64,000 nt of DNA from Diorhabda sublineata (GCF_026230105.1 NC_079474.1:9310187-9374186); one strand, 5' to 3'. Numbered from the stretch's first letter, positions 22,555-37,464 are shown. The notes: generated from the letters alone by a model not told the origin. Numbers and translations: made by a program.

Positions 22555-25134
22555 GTTGGTCATGAATATTTTAATAAAATTAATTAAAAAATAAGACCGA
22601 AGAGGAATTGGTGCATAATAAAAAGGATGAATTAATGCAACGCCAGCTGTAGTATACAGATGATATAGTATTAGTTAATAATTGTGTTTTTATTTTAGGT
22701 TAACGGGATTCAATAACACTGGGTATTGGCAGAAGAACGAAAAATTGGAAATGACATGAAAAATTGGGTAAAGAACTATTAGACCTCATGATCATATTCT
22801 ATATCAAATGTATCTCAATAGAACAGTCGAATGTTTCCTTGAGATTAGTCTTGAGATCAAATTGCTGGTAGCTAGTGGAGTATTGTACGGTATTTACTTG
22901 AGGGTCGTATTAACATGACAATCATGACAAATAGGACAACTTTCTGAAGACATCAAATAACCGTGTGTAAGCTTGTTATTGCTAATTCCAAGTCTTTTTT
23001 CTCATAGCTTATTGTGAAGTGTTGTTAAGCTGGACTGAGATTTTAAAAGTGTTGTTTAAGACTTCTTTTGATTGGTAACATACCTTTCCATTGATACCAG
23101 TGTGAGATGAAAATAAGATTGGAGATACTGTTACTGCAAGAGCCTAGAGAATTCGGTAAATGTTATTTCTTTTGATTATTGGGAGACAGGTGAAAGTTGT
23201 TTCAATTGATGAAACAAAATCAGTATGTCGATTTTTTGTGGGGATGCCGTATATTTGGCGATTTTAAACACCATATGTTAAAGGTGAGCGGTAGAAACTT
23301 ATAAGATTAAGTGACTCCACAACCGACACAGAAGTCAGTTTTTTTTATTTCATGAATTGAATGTTTATATTTATGACAAAGGTATTAGAATTATATTTAA
23401 TTGTAACAAATTCTTAAGTTGTAAACGTGTATACTGAAAAAATTTGTTATTTGAGGATATTATTGATAATATGTGAAACGATATTGTATGAGGAATTTGA
23501 AATATGTTGCAAGCGCATCAAGCATTTTTCATTTATCCATTTACTTTCGGACATACAGTTCATGTACATCCATTAAATGAAAGATAAAATGTACTTTTTA
23601 TATCATTGAATATATCTGAAATCGTAAAATGTATATAGTGTTATATAAAATATTTAACTTAGATGTTGAAAAAAATTTAATGATAAATTTAAATGTTCCA
23701 TATATAATCACATAAGAACAGTTTGTTGATTCTAATAAGACTGATTATTTACAGACAGCTACTTTTGTAAATTGTTATTTAAGGTAGATATTTAAATTTA
23801 GAAATTAGTTTTTACTATAGAATATTAATACAGGGTGAGACTTAAATGTATGAAATGTATTATGTCATTGATTCATAGAATGTTGAACAATACTTGTAAA
23901 TAAATAAGAGTTTGTTTAATAATTTAATTGTATATGAAAATATGATTAAAAATAACTGGAATATGACTTTTTTTTATTTAATTCAAAATTTCCCAACTTT
24001 GTGAGTGCTTCTCAATGAAATCGATCTGAAATATAAAATAAAAAAATGATCTAAAAATGGATAAGATAAATATAAATAATCTTCTGATAATAGGCTTCTC
24101 TCATCAATTCAACTGAATTGATACTGAAAATAATAATTCACATGATAATCTTTGGCATTTACCAAATATAAAATGGAGGGAGAATGAACTACTAATGGCG
24201 CAGATCTATGTTGCTTCTTCTTGTCTAGTACTTGTTATTCATGTGGATTCACTCTCTTTTAATGGTTAATAAAGACTTTAGGAAACTTTATTGGTTATAA
24301 TATCGTTAATAGTCAAGGAAAAAGTCGAAAAATCGTTTTATAGGTATTATTTTGTACCTGAGAGGGAACCCGATAGAGTGCGGAGACGTGAAGAAACAAG
24401 AATGAAGTGTTTATAATGTTACGAAGATCATTTTAATGCTTCCACTCCTTTGACATCTTGTAATTTAAAATCTTGATTATATGCAAAATATGCAGTCATC
24501 ATGAATGCCAGAATGTCAGAAGAATAATCAGAATCTAAAAACGATTAAGGAACACAAAAACAAACCAGATTTTCGTTTAAACTTATTTTTTATCAAATTT
24601 TAATTTCTCTAGCTTATTTTGCACTCTTTAATGATAATTTTATATAATTGAAAACAAATTAAATGGGAAAATAATAGTTTTATGATAATATTGGGAATTG
24701 GAAGTGCGGTGATAAGTCACATCATTGTTATAAGAATAAACATTATTAATAACATAACAATACTGGTATCCTATCCAGTAGACGAAAACGTAAAGAAGGT
24801 GAAATCAACCATTTCAGAATAAAGTATTAATATTTGGCATACTATTCTTTCCAAAATGATTTCCATTCACTTATAACTAATAACCTACTACTTATAACCA
24901 AAGGTCATATAATAATAGCAAAAGAAATAATCACAGATTATCAAATTATCATAAAAGGAAAAATAGACTTCGAATAGGCGAACTTAGTTACCTTAGTATC
25001 ACCAACATGCTACTATACATGATATTACAAAAATTTTTGCTCTGTGAGTGTCATAACAATTACTCATAATGTTGATAAAAAAGTTCATCTATTTTAAATA
25101 AAACTTTATACTACGACTCATGTTCTTTTCTGGG

Positions 25135-25539
25135 ACAAACAGTTCACCAGAAAGACCCTATTCTACCTCTACGTCTGCTAATAGTTCCGGTATGTCTTGA
25201 TTCATTCTTAACTTTTAATTTACTGGAATCGTGTTTTTAAAAACTAACTTTATTTCTAACATAAATTCTACAAACAGTTCACCAGAAAGACCCTATTCTA
25301 CCTCTACGTCTGCTAATAGTTCCGGTATGTCTTGATTCATTCTTAACTTTTAATTTACTGGAATCGTGTTTTTAAAAACTAACTTTATTTCTAACATAAA
25401 TTCTACAAACAGTTCACCAGAAAGACCCTATTCTACCTCTACGTCTGCTAATAGTTCCGGTATGTCTTGATTCATTCTTAACTTTTAACTTACTGGAATC
25501 GTGTTTTTAAAAACTAACTTTATTTCTAACATAAATTCT
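25135..25539 (+). repeat. Three tandem 135-bp repeats (unit B)
   Basis: Same array, with the same single variant in the third copy, so the triplication is older than the unit A/B duplication. Confidence 0.95.
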
Positions 25540-25654
25540 ACCAACAACTTCAATTACAAAACTAATGTTTTTTATTACAAACGTGAATTAAATAATCTTT
25601 TAGTAGGTAGTTGATGAGAGTTTTTTATTAAATTTCCGCCTCTGGATGTAATTG

Positions 25655-26490
25655 TTGCTAACATTCTTCAGGGCATGGTTTCAATTAGGTGCTGGCACTT
25701 CTTGAGGTATATTCTCCCATTCTCCTAATGCCGCTTGCTCAAGCTCTTTAAATTTTGAGGAGATGGATTTCGACGTCGAATGCGGCGTTTTAAAATGTCC
25801 CAAACATGCTCAATAGGATTCATAGTGGCCACTCCAGGGTATGAATTCCTACTTCGTTTAGGTAATTCAGAGCATCTGCCGCAACGTGTGGTCTAGCATT
25901 ATCATGCATTAAACGAAAATCATCACTAATAAATGGCCAAACGGAACAACGTGATTTTCAAGAATGTCAGTTATGTATCTTGCTGCGTTAAGGGCGGGTC
26001 TAGGAAGAGACACTAAATCTGTGCGAGATGAAAACAAATCCCTCCCCAAAACATGATAGACCCTCCTTGGAACGGCTCCCTGGGAATGATACAAGACTTC
26101 GCAAATCTTTCTCCTCGCCGTCTTCGAATTTGATTACGTCCATTTGAACCCCTTAGACTGATTCTTGTCTCATCAATAAATAAAACGGTACCAATGTACT
26201 AAATTCCAATCTAAATGCTGCCTTGCAAATCTTAATCTAGCAACACGATTCTGCCTAGTTAGCAAAGTTGCCTGGAGAGCTCTTCTGCTGTGTAGACCAG
26301 CATTCTGAAGGTGTCGTCTTATTGATCTATCAGAGATATTTACTAGTCGGACTTCTTGTAAAAGGCTGTTGAGCTCGAGACTTATCATTAATCGATTTCT
26401 TAATGAATTTAATTGCAAAAAACGGTCATCTCAAAGAGTTAAAACTGAGGGACGTCCTTGTCGTGGCCTTTTGTTTAACTAGCCTCGAAT
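25655..26490 (-). pseudogene. Tc1-like transposase relic (unit B)
   Basis: Same relic as in unit A. It differs by single bases, for example CGA to CAA (Arg to Gln) in the DNA-binding region near 26357. Confidence 0.85.
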
Positions 26491-27432
26491 TTAACACACC
26501 TTGATTGACTAAAATTACTGCTGTACACAAGTTGATACAAAGAAACATTAAAATATGCATAAAAAACAGTTATTTGCTGATAAGAAATTTTGCTACATTT
26601 AAAATACTTTAACTTTTTGTGATAGAAAAAAAAAGAAACCCAAAAGATTAACATTTTAGGTTTTGATATTGAAATAAAGGGCATGTCGAGAAACGTACGA
26701 GGGGCACGAAATTAAAATGAGAAAGTATTCGGATGACAAAGCGGGTGATATGCGCTTGGTGAATGAATACGGTAAATAAACAAAGTGCTAAATTCTGTAC
26801 CCCAGAATAAAATATATATTGTATCTCGGTATTCAGTGAAAACAATGAACGTAGGTACCCACGCAGTGCTCTTTCGCTATCTAACAGACACAATAGAACT
26901 GACAATAATAGTCAAGTATATCTTCTTGAGGGACCGTACTAATTCCTTCTACCATCATCTAGTAACGCGCATTGACGAGCGTGGCTATTTCACATTTATT
27001 CTTGTATTTGCCAAAGTGTATGTAAATCTAATTCATACAAATCTAAATCATAATCAGAAGATGAATTGTTGCAACCTATATTCACAATGAGTGACTCAAT
27101 CATTTCATCAGTAATATTGTCCAGCTTTTGTCTTCTTTAATAGTACGATTCACTGCTTTTTCCCAGTTTTTAGCGCAGGTACTACTAACCAATTCCACTG
27201 TGTCAATAATTTTATATAATTTTTTGTCTGTAAATGATTTAAAACAATTAACTATGAATGTTTTTTTCCTTAACTGTTGAAAGACCGATTTTTCAGTGAT
27301 TACACGGCCCTTCCGACTTTACCATAATCACCTTAGAATTCACACTAGACTGCATACTGCACCTTGCAAGTTGTAACAAAACTAAACTGTTAATAATACC
27401 TGCACCAATTGGACCTCCTCGCTAAACGCAAA

Positions 27433-28232
27433 GACCTACAATCATATTTTACGTGAAATTTGTTGAGAATAGATTCTTGGAATTAAAATAAAACAAACTT
27501 TCTCAACTTCATATAGCAGGTTGGAATTTATTATCTTCTGTTATGGACCATTATCTGACCCTTTTTTTTGTTCCATATAAGTTGAAAAACAGCACGTGTG
27601 GTTCAGTTGTGAAACCATTTTTTAAGTTTGTAGAATAGTTTGCTTACTTTATATCGATGATTTATTGCTGATAATTTCGAAAAATGACCGTGCAGACCCT
27701 TCTTAGATGCCTTTATTCATTTACTTTAAATATCAATCTTATTTTTGGTATTCATGAGATAAAGTTCGACAGAATACTTTCTGAATGTAGGCAACAAGCA
27801 ATACAGCAACGCATTGCTTTAAAATATGCTTCGGTATTTTTATAATAACTAATTATTTAAAAGTTTTTTGAGATATTATTGAAGAAATCTTTTGCTTTAT
27901 ATTCTTCTATTTATTGTTTGTTTGAAAAAACCATTTTATTCAATATAAAAATTATCTAAGAAATTATACAGTCGAAAGAACATCAAATAACCTCAAACAC
28001 AACAATCAACAAATGCTCTCTACACCGATCGAACTAATTCTATACACTCATGAACTGGCCTGCACTGGTCCAGTTCCAGTGCAGCTACCAAGAACAAACC
28101 TTACGAAGATCGGGCGAACAAATCCAACAAAACAATGCTGATGTACGTGTGAGCACGGCACATTTACGTGAATAATAATCGCAAGGGACACGAAGTGAAC
28201 GAAATCAACTTAGACAATTAGAACGAAAGTAA
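27433..28232. other. Unit B-specific stretch without recognised gene
   Basis: Part of about 1.2 kb present in B but missing from A. AT-rich, no recognisable protein until the Helitron-like frame at 28233. Confidence 0.4.
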
Positions 28233-28409
28233 ACGCGCAGATTCATAGTCAACAGACGTAGAGAAATTGACCAACAACGCCAACAAGTTCTTCGAGCATT
28301 TACATCAGATTTATTTCTTCGACTAGCATTCCAGTATGACCTCGATGTTGGATATTACGTTCATGCCAAAGTGGTGATTGACAACTATATGTGGCATTTA
28401 CTCGCATAA
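28233..28409 (+). mobile_element. Helitron-like ORF relic
   Basis: An open frame of 58 codons ending in TAA. It contains RRREIDQQRQQVLRAF, LRLAFQYDLDVGYY and HAKVVID. Arg/Gln-rich sequence followed by R-L-A-F-x-Y and H-x-x-V-V-I is typical of the segment before the zinc-finger-like region of insect Helitron Rep-helicase proteins. Upstream frames (28080-28232) are similarly Arg/Gln-rich but broken. Only a short piece survives. The family assignment rests on this one motif pattern. Confidence 0.45.
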
Positions 28410-28444
28410 TTAATACTAAAAATATGAATAATTATTTTTGATGT

Positions 28445-29650
28445 TTAGATCAAGATTCTTAACTTGAAATATTTTCGTTTCTTTAATAAAGAATACTTTA
28501 TTAACCTTAAATAAAGGATACTTCCATGAAAAAAAAAGGAATGATTAAAAAAACTTTTGATTTTACTCAACTCCTTAATGATTGGTTCGTAATTTATCTT
28601 AGATGCTATATCTGCTTCACTAGATAAAACTGCCAAAGCTGAAAGTCTTTCTTGACCTATAGTATTTCATAAATGATTTTTAACTAGTATTAATTTTGAA
28701 TAACTCCTTCCAGCGGAAGCAGTACTTAAAGGTATTGTTAACAAAAGTCTAATGACAATGTTAATATTTGGGTAAATTTCTTTCAAATAGTTCTCTATGA
28801 TGTATTGGAGCAGATGTTTCACGTCTTTAATGGTGTTGGGTAAATTTGGGATCATATTTTGTAACTCTTCATACAACTCATAAGGTTGGAAGTCACTGCT
28901 CTCACGTACTTGCAGGATTGTTCCTGACAGGTTTGCTGTATCTCCTCTTTTGGAATTTTCAAAATGTTGATTTAAAGACATAAATCTTAATATCATGTTA
29001 CTTATCACATAATCAATCATGGTGCTAAAAAACTCTGTTTCATACCGGCTTTTAACAGTCTCTTTATATTGATCGCTGCCTTCATTATCAAACATCCTTT
29101 TCTTTTTAGCTACTCTACTGCTTCTCTCAACAAACTGACGAGCGTCAGACATGAATTTTTTTACTCCAGTTTGTCGGTATGCTTTGATCCAGTTACAAAA
29201 TGTACGCAAATCTTCAAAATCAAATCTTAAATGGACTTGTACAGATTGCCATAATTTGTTTATGGTATTGACACGCGTTAATAACTCATACCATATATGT
29301 AATATGATAAATTCCAATCTAAACATTTCGTTTAAAACGTAATCGCAATCACTGAGAGTGTCCGATTGTTCCGTTTGGCATTTTAAGTTTTCTATGCATT
29401 CAAAAACATCATCAAATTGCAATAATACTTCCTTCACCGCCTGGATTCTGCTTTCCCACCTTGTGTCCGATAAAGGCTTCATTGTCATAGATTGAATTTG
29501 TCTTTGATTATTTTCCAGCGTTTGTTAGAACTTGAAAATAGCAAAAAAATCTTCTGAATAAAACCAAAAAATGATTTTGCTGCCACCGTAGAATTAGCTG
29601 CGTCTACCAACATTAATTTCCAGCTCTGACAACCGCAAGGTGTGAAAAAT
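28445..29650 (-). pseudogene. hAT (ZMYM1/DUF4371-type) transposase relic (unit B)
   Basis: The fuller copy. Relative to unit A a 7-bp deletion at about 28922 returns the downstream sequence to frame, giving 273 uninterrupted codons (29488-28667). A single in-frame TGA follows VKNHL. The frame then continues with GQERLSALAVLSSEADIA, which matches the normal C-terminal tail of this family. The TGA sits where related proteins have Arg, so a CGA-to-TGA change is likely. The N-terminal zinc-finger region is not recognisable. Confidence 0.8.
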
Positions 29651-30369
29651 GATGATTTAATTTTAATTCGTTAATTATAAACAATTAATGAAATCAAATT
29701 TCAAAAACATTCTATCAGTTTAAAAGTGGTCTCAGTATTGTTACTTTATTAGCTTGATAAGTACTTTCTCAAAATCGAATGGCGGGAGCAAGAAATAGAA
29801 CAAGAGGTATTTAAAGCCAGTGGCAAATCTTTGGACATTCAGCCAGACATTAAATAGTAATTGTAGCAGAATTACTTAGAGTTGGCAATAAAACAAACAA
29901 TTTTCCTCATATTTGGTAAGCTTAAAGCTTCTTTATTTATGTTCAGTTTATGTTAAAACCATGAAAAATATCAGCTAAGAAAATAGGCCCGTTACTTATT
30001 TATTTCCAAAGTTTTGATTATATTTTACAGTTGCATCTTGCAGTATCCACGTAAACTTCAAGTTCATAACAAAGAAAAGTCTACCTAAACATAAATAAGT
30101 AAATATATTTTGAAAATAATTTCAAAAAAATTTGGAACAGCCTTTTTCAAAGTTTGAAAACATTATCTTCGCCAAATTTGAAACGAAAATCAAATAGAAT
30201 TTACGTTAGTAACACGTTAAAGATGACAGTAATACCGGTTTTTAGTACAACAAATAAATTTCAAGTTGATGACTAATACTGATTCATAGATAAACCGGTA
30301 TTACAGGTAATTTTCAAATTAGTCATTACGGTGGCGGACATCTATCGGTGTGTATTGGATGTACAAATC

Positions 30370-30403
30370 TCAGTTTCTCTCGAGATACGGTCGAGGTCGG
30401 TTG
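30370..30403 (+). promoter_or_regulatory. Inr + DPE core promoter (unit B)
   Basis: Identical copy of the promoter at 11362-11395, with A+1 at 30372 and the DPE at +28. Confidence 0.55.
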
Positions 30404-31682
30404 TGTCGATTGATTTGTTGTTAAGGACTCGGGTGAATCGGGTTTATAATTTCATTGAAAATATTTTGTGTTGTTAGTTGGATTAAAGGATTATCTTAAT
30501 GAAAAAGGTGAGTCTTTTAGTTTTCCATTTTTTATTAACGAAAATTATACGTTTTAAATTCAATTGAAATTTTATTTTTAAACAATTTAAGTATTTTTTA
30601 AATTATAAGTAACAACTTACGCTTTGATTAGCAGTTGTTAACATTCAATTTGCTTTGTAACTACACTTTGATTTCCTTTCCATTTATGTTTTAAATTTCT
30701 CTATTTCCTTTTAGTTCAAACTAATTTTTTCCAGTTTCATTTGTTTTTATTTTAAGATTTTTCTATTATTTATTTTCAATTTTACTCTCTTGATAATAAC
30801 AATGTTATTAAATTTTATAGTTTATAGCTTCTTCGTTCTAATTATTTATTTATATCAGTTGGTTATCATCTTTTCTTGTATTTCAGTATTTGATTCCAAC
30901 ATTATTTATTTAATAACATATCAGATTTTTGTTTTCAATTCTTGAGTGTTATTTTCTTATTTTCTTTTATTAGTGCTACGAACTGCTATTAACAATTATT
31001 TCACATTGCCTTCTTTTGCCATTGCCATTTCATTTATTATTATCAGTGATTTTCTCTCTCCCCTTCTTTTTATTTATCAGTTTGTTTTTTTTCAATTTCT
31101 CTTTTTTTGTATTAATAAATTTATTTCTTTATTGACTTATTTTTTCACCTATTGTCTTGTTTAACTTTTCATTCCTTTCTTCTATTATATCTATGATTTC
31201 ATCAATTGTCTCACTAATGATTTGGCGTCCCTTCCCCTTTTATTGTTTATTAGTTGTTTTCTCATTTTTCTCATCATTTTTCCTAATTATATCCAAATTT
31301 GTTTTTGCTTAAACTTTCATTTCAACTTCTGCTTATTGATATTTCATTCTATACTTTTATATTTAGATATAATTTCTCCTTGACGGTTTAGTCGTCATAT
31401 ACTTATGATTTATTCGTTTATTTTGAGCTATGTGCTGATTAGCTTTATTCCACGACAATTATTGCATTCATTGTTATTTCCTTTCTTATCTTCTTCTTCC
31501 AAAATTTTATTTATTGTAAAGGTATAACATAACATGAGTTTTTGGTATGCTTACATTTGTGTGGTTTAGTGAATTTAAAAAGATTAGTTTAAGCTTTAAA
31601 ATTATATTGGCGATTGGAGAACTCACACAAGGTTTTTTTCAGGACTCTCGTTAGTGATCAAAGACAGATACCTGCCACGTGT
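30372..31682 (+). ncRNA. Putative spliced leader transcript feeding the satellite array (unit B)
   Basis: Same arrangement as in unit A: exon 1 30372-30507, exon 2 31643-31682, all four splice-site sequences identical. The only nearby change I noticed is one base in the intron (A to G at 31019). Confidence 0.4.
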
Positions 31683-31697
31683 GTAAGTATTTTGGAT

Positions 31698-34600
31698 TTC
31701 TCAAGTCTATTTGAATAAGATGTGGTGGTTCTTTTATTCAACTTCTACTAGAATTTCTCCTTCAAAAAGAGGTAGTCGGTGTTTTTTTGAACAGAAACAT
31801 ATACGGACTCTTTTCTACTGGTCTTCCTCGTTCAAATAGAGGTGGTCGTTATTTTTCTTCGAATAGAAACATATACGGAATCATTTCTAATAGTATTTCC
31901 CTTTCAAAAAGCGGTGGTCTCTATTTTTTCGTACAGAAACACGACCGTCACCATGAAGTGTTATGGGTAACATAGCTCAACCGCGTCGTTCAGACTTGGT
32001 TTCAACCCGGGCAGTCGCACCTGAGCTCTTACTACATACACTATGGAAGACTGCGAGTGTTTTCTGTTTCTTCCCAAACTCCATCATTTCTACTGGTCTT
32101 TCTTATTCAAATAGAAGTGGTCGTTCTTTTTTTTTGAACAGGAACATATAGGAATCATTTCTAATAGTATTTCCCCTTTTAAAAAGCGGTGGTCTCTCTT
32201 TTTTCGTACAGAAACACGACCGTCACCATGAAGTGTTATGGGTAACATAGCTCAACCGCGTCGTTCAGACTTGGTTTCAACCCGGGCAGTCGCACCTGAG
32301 CTCTTACTACATACACTATGGAAGACTGCGAGTGTTTTCTGTTTCTTTCCAAACTCAATCATTTCTACTGGTCTTTCTCATTCAAATAGAAGTGATCGTT
32401 CTTTTTTTCTGAACAGGACCATATAGGAATCATTTCTAATAGTATTTCTCTTTCAAAAAGCGGTGGTCTTTCTTTTTCGTACAGAAACACGACCGTCACC
32501 ATGAAGTGTTATGGGTAACATAGCTCAACCGCGTCGTTCAGACTTGGTTTCAACCCGGGCAGTCGCACCTGAGCTCTTACTCCATACACTATGGCAGACT
32601 GCGAGTGTTTTCTGTCTCTTTCCAAACTCCATCATTTCTACTGGTTTTTCTCATTCAAATAGAAGTGGTCGTTCTTTTTCTTTGAATAGAAACATATACG
32701 GAATCATTTCTAATAGTATTTCTCTTTCAAAAAGCGGTGGTCATTCTTTCTTCGTACAGAAACTCGACCGTCACCATGAAGTGTTATGGGTAACATAGCT
32801 CAACCGCGTCGTTCAGACTTGGTTTCAACCCGGGCAGTCGCACCTGAGCTCTTACTCCATACACTATGGCAGACTGCGAGTGTTTTCTGTATCTTTCCAA
32901 ACTCCATCATTTTTATTGGTCTTTCTCATTCAAATATAAGTGGTCGTTCTTTTTTTTGAATAGAAACATATACGGAATCATTTCTAATAGTATTTCTCTT
33001 TCAAAAAGCGGTGGTCATTCTTTTTTCGTACAGAAACACGACCGTCACCATGAAGTGTTATGGGTAACATAGCTCAACCGCGTCGTTCAGACTTGGTTTC
33101 AACCCGGGCAGTCGCACCTGAGCTCTTACTACATACACTATGGAAGACTGCGAGTGTTTTCTGTCTCTTTCCAAACTCCATCATTTCTACTGGTCTTTCT
33201 CATTCCAATAGAAGTGGTCGTTCTTTTTTTTTGAAAATAAACATATACGGAATCATTTCTAATAGTATTTCTCTTTCAAAAAGCGGTGGTCATTCTTTCT
33301 TCGTACAGAAACTCGACCGTCACCATGAAGTGTTATGGGTAACATAGCTCAACCGCGTCGTTCAGACTTGGTTTCAACCCGGGCAGTCGCACCTGAGCTC
33401 TTACTACATACACTATGGAAGACTGCGAGTGTTTTCTGTCTCTTTCCAAACTCCATCATTTCTACTGGTCTTTCTCATTCCAATAGAAGTGGTCGTTCTT
33501 TTTTTTTGAAAATAAACATATACGGAATCATTTCTAATAGTATTTCTCTTTCAAAAAGCGGTGGTCATTCTTTTTTCGTACAGAAACACGACCGTCACCA
33601 TGAAGTGTTATGGGTAACATAGCTCAACCGCGTCGTTCAGACTTGGTTTCAACCCGGGCAGTCGCACCTGAGCTCTTACTCCATACACTATGGCAGACTG
33701 CGAGTGTTTTCTGTCTCTTTCCAAACTCCATCATTTCTACTGGTTTTTCTCATTCAAATAGAAGTGGTCGTTCTTTTTCTTTGAATAGAAACATATACGG
33801 AATCATTTCTAATAGTATTTCTCTTTCAAAAAGCGGTGGTCATTCTTTCTTCGTACAGAAACTCGACCGTCACCATGAAGTGTTATGGGTAACATAGCTC
33901 AACCGCGTCGTTCAGACTTGGTTTCAACCCGGGCAGTCGCACCTGAGCTCTTACTACATACACTATGGAAGACTGCGAGTGTTTTCTGTCTCTTTCCAAA
34001 CTCCATCATTTCTACTGGTCTTTCTTATTCAAATAGAAGTGGTCGTTCTTTTTTTTTGAACAGGAACATATAGGAATCATTTCTAATAGTATTTCTCTTT
34101 CAAAAAGCGGTGGTCTTTCTTTTTTCGTACAGAAACACGACCGTCACCATGAAGTGTTATGGGTAACATAGCTCAACCGCGTCGTTCAGACTTGGTTTCA
34201 ACCCGGGCAGTCGCACCTGAGCTCTTACTACATACACTATGGAAGACTGCGAGTGTTTTCTGTTTCTTTCCAAACTCAATCATTTCTACTGGTCTTTCTC
34301 ATTCAAATAGAAGTGATCGTTCTTTTTTTCTGAACAGGACCATATAGGAATCATTTCTAATAGTATTTCTCTTTCAAAAAGCGGTGGTCTTTCTTTTTTC
34401 GTACAGAAACACGACCGTCACCATGAAGTGTTATGGGTAACATAGCTCAACCGCGTCGTTCAGACTTGGTTTCAACCCGGGCAGTCGCACCTGAGCTCTT
34501 ACTACATACACTATGGAAGACTGCGAGTGTTTTCTGTTTCTTTCCAAACTCCATCATTTCTACTGGTCTTTCTCATTCAAATAGAAGTGGTCGTTCTTTT

Positions 34601-36570
34601 TTTTGAATAGAAACATATACGGAATCATTTCTAATAGTATTTCTCTTTCAAAAAGCGGTGGTCATTCTTTTTCGTACAGAAACACGACCGTCACCATGAA
34701 GTGTTATGGGTAACATAGCTCAACCGCGTCGTTCAGACTTGGTTTCAACCCGGGCAGTCGCACCTGAGCTCTTACTCCATACACTATGGCAGACTGCGAG
34801 TGTTTTCTGTCTCTTTCCAAACTCCATCATTTCTACTGGTTTTTCTCATTCAAATAGAAGTGGTCGTTCTTTTTCTTTGAATAGAAACATATACGGAATC
34901 ATTTCTAATAGTATTTCTCTTTCAAAAAGCGGTGGTCATTCTTTCTTCGTACAGAAACTCGACCGTCACCATGAAGTGTTATGGGTAACATAGCTCAACC
35001 GCGTCGTTCAGACTTGGTTTCAACCCGGGCAGTCGCACCTGAGCTCTTACTCCATACACTATGGCAGACTGCGAGTGTTTTCTGTATCTTTCCAAACTCC
35101 ATCATTTCTACTGGTCTTTCTCATTCAAATATAAGTGGTCGTTCTTTTTTTTGAATAGAAACATATACGGAATCATTTCTAATAGTATTTCTCTTTCAAA
35201 AAGCGGTGGTCATTCTTTTTTCGTACAGAAACACGACCGTCACCATGAAGTGTTATGGGTAACATAGCTCAACCGCGTCGTTCAGACTTGGTTTCAACCC
35301 GGGCAGTCGCACCTGAGCTCTTACTACATACACTATGGAAGATTGCGAGTGTTTTCTGTCTCTTTCCAAACTCCATCATTTCTACTGGTCTTTCTCATTC
35401 CAATAGAAGTGGTCGTTCTTTTTTTTTGAAAATAAACATATACGGAATCATTTCTAATAGTATTTCTCTTTCAAAAAGCGGTGGTCATTCTTTTTTCGTA
35501 CAGAAACACGACCGTCACCATGAAGTGTTATGGGTAACATAGCTCAACCGCGTCGTTCAGACTTGGTTTCAACCCGGGCAGTCGCACCTGAGCTCTTACT
35601 ACATACACTATGGAAGACTGCGAGTGTTTTCTGTTTCTTCCCAAACTCCATCATTTCTACTGGTCTTTCTTATTCAAATAGAAGTGGTCGTTCTTTTTTT
35701 TGAACAGGAACATATAGGAATCATTTCTAATAGTATTTCCCCTTTCAAAAAGCGATGGTCTCTCTTTTTTCGTACAGAAACACGACCGTCAACATGAAGT
35801 GTTATGGGTAACATAGCTCAACCGCGTCGTTCAGACTTGGTTTCAACCCGGGCAGTCGCACCTGAGCTCTTACTACATACACTATGGAAGACTGCGAGTG
35901 TTTTCTGTTTCTTTCCAAACTCCATCATTTCTACTGGTCTTTCTTATTCAAATAGAAGTGGTCGTTCTTTTTTTTTTGAATAGAAACATATACGGAATCA
36001 TTTCTAATAGTATTTCACTTTCAAAAAGCGGTGGTCATTCTTTTTTCGTACAGAAACGCGACCGTCACCATGAAGTGTTATGGGTAACATAGCTCAACCG
36101 CGTCGTTCAGACTTGGTTTCAACCCGGGCAGTCGCACCTGAGCTCTTACTACATACACTATGGAAGACTGCGAGTGTTTTCTGTTTCTTTCCAAACTCCA
36201 TCATTTCTACTGGTCTTTCTCATTCAAATAGAAGTGGTCGTTCTTTTTTTTGAATAGAAACATATACGGAATCATTTCTAATAGTATTTCTCTTTCAAAA
36301 AGCGGTGGTCTCTCTTTTTTCGTACAGAAACACGACCGTCACCATGAAGTGTTATGGGTAACATAGCTCAACCGCGTCGTTCAGACTTGGTTTCAACCCG
36401 GGCAGTCGCACCTGAGCTCTTACTTCATACACTATGGTAGATTGCGAGTGTTTTCTGTTTCTTTCCAAACTCCATCATTTCTACTGGTCTTTCTCATTCA
36501 AATAGATTTGTTCGTTCTTTTTTTTTGAACAGAAACATACACGGAATCATTTATCTTTGTAATCCTGAGT
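31698..36570 (+). repeat. Satellite array, about 275-bp monomer, 16 complete copies (unit B)
   Basis: Same satellite; marks at 31963, 32238, 32511 and so on to 36353. The first four and last nine complete monomers correspond one-to-one with variants in unit A. The difference of three monomers lies in the middle. The monomer starting at 33060 is a hybrid of two variants. Confidence 0.97.
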
Positions 36571-37464
36571 CAAAAAGAAGTGGTTGTTTATTTTTTTGAA
36601 ATGAATCTTCAACGGAATCACACTGTAGAAGACCGAGAGTATTTGTTAATTGTTTGCAAAATTTTCCTTCATTTCTACTCGTTTTCTATTCCCTACGTAT
36701 TTCTGCATAAAAATAAAAATCGGTTTCGATGTCATGACAGTTAATTCATTATTTAGTAACGAACAGTACTCCAGTAGATCGTGGAATAGGCCTACAGGGG
36801 AAACCACGTTAAAAAAAACGCGCCGAGTATACTACCTCATTGGTGGTGCGGAAATGTATACATAAAAAACCTTTTCATCATTATTCTTGTTCTTTGCATC
36901 CTGCAAACTTAATCTCGCAGGAGAAATGGTGAAGTATTTTGCATAATGATCTCCAATTTTTGTGGAATATTTTGTTTGAAAAGGTGCTGCTACGGATTTT
37001 TAGGGCTGTGTTTTCACAAAGAATTGTAGTATTTTTGGAAGAAGCATAATTAACTTAATTTTACTCCAGGAGAAAGTATTTTTGGTTTATTATTATATCA
37101 TTCATGAACATCTTATAAGACTATCTTGAAGATTGAGGTTAGGTGAATGAAAAAATATGCATATTTTGAAAAAAAGTTTATTAATAAAAAACATCTTCAA
37201 TTATCACTAATCGATATTCAAATCGTCTTCACAATCAATATATGGATAATATGAATGAATAATCTACTTTGTAATTTTCACATTGGAAATATCTGCAACC
37301 AAGTAACAACTAGAAAACGTACCATTCCATCCACATATCCTATATTTCGTTCAAATATTAACTAAAAGGAGGTTGCTACACTCTGAAAGCCTGGGCGACA
37401 CACCAAATATTTTTCAAGTAAAAATTTATGCAATTGAAAAATATGTATCATAAATCCAAACTAA

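Noticed and set aside
12690..36570. CRISPR-like array
   Set aside because: The repeats are contiguous 275-bp satellite monomers without unique spacers, in a eukaryotic context.
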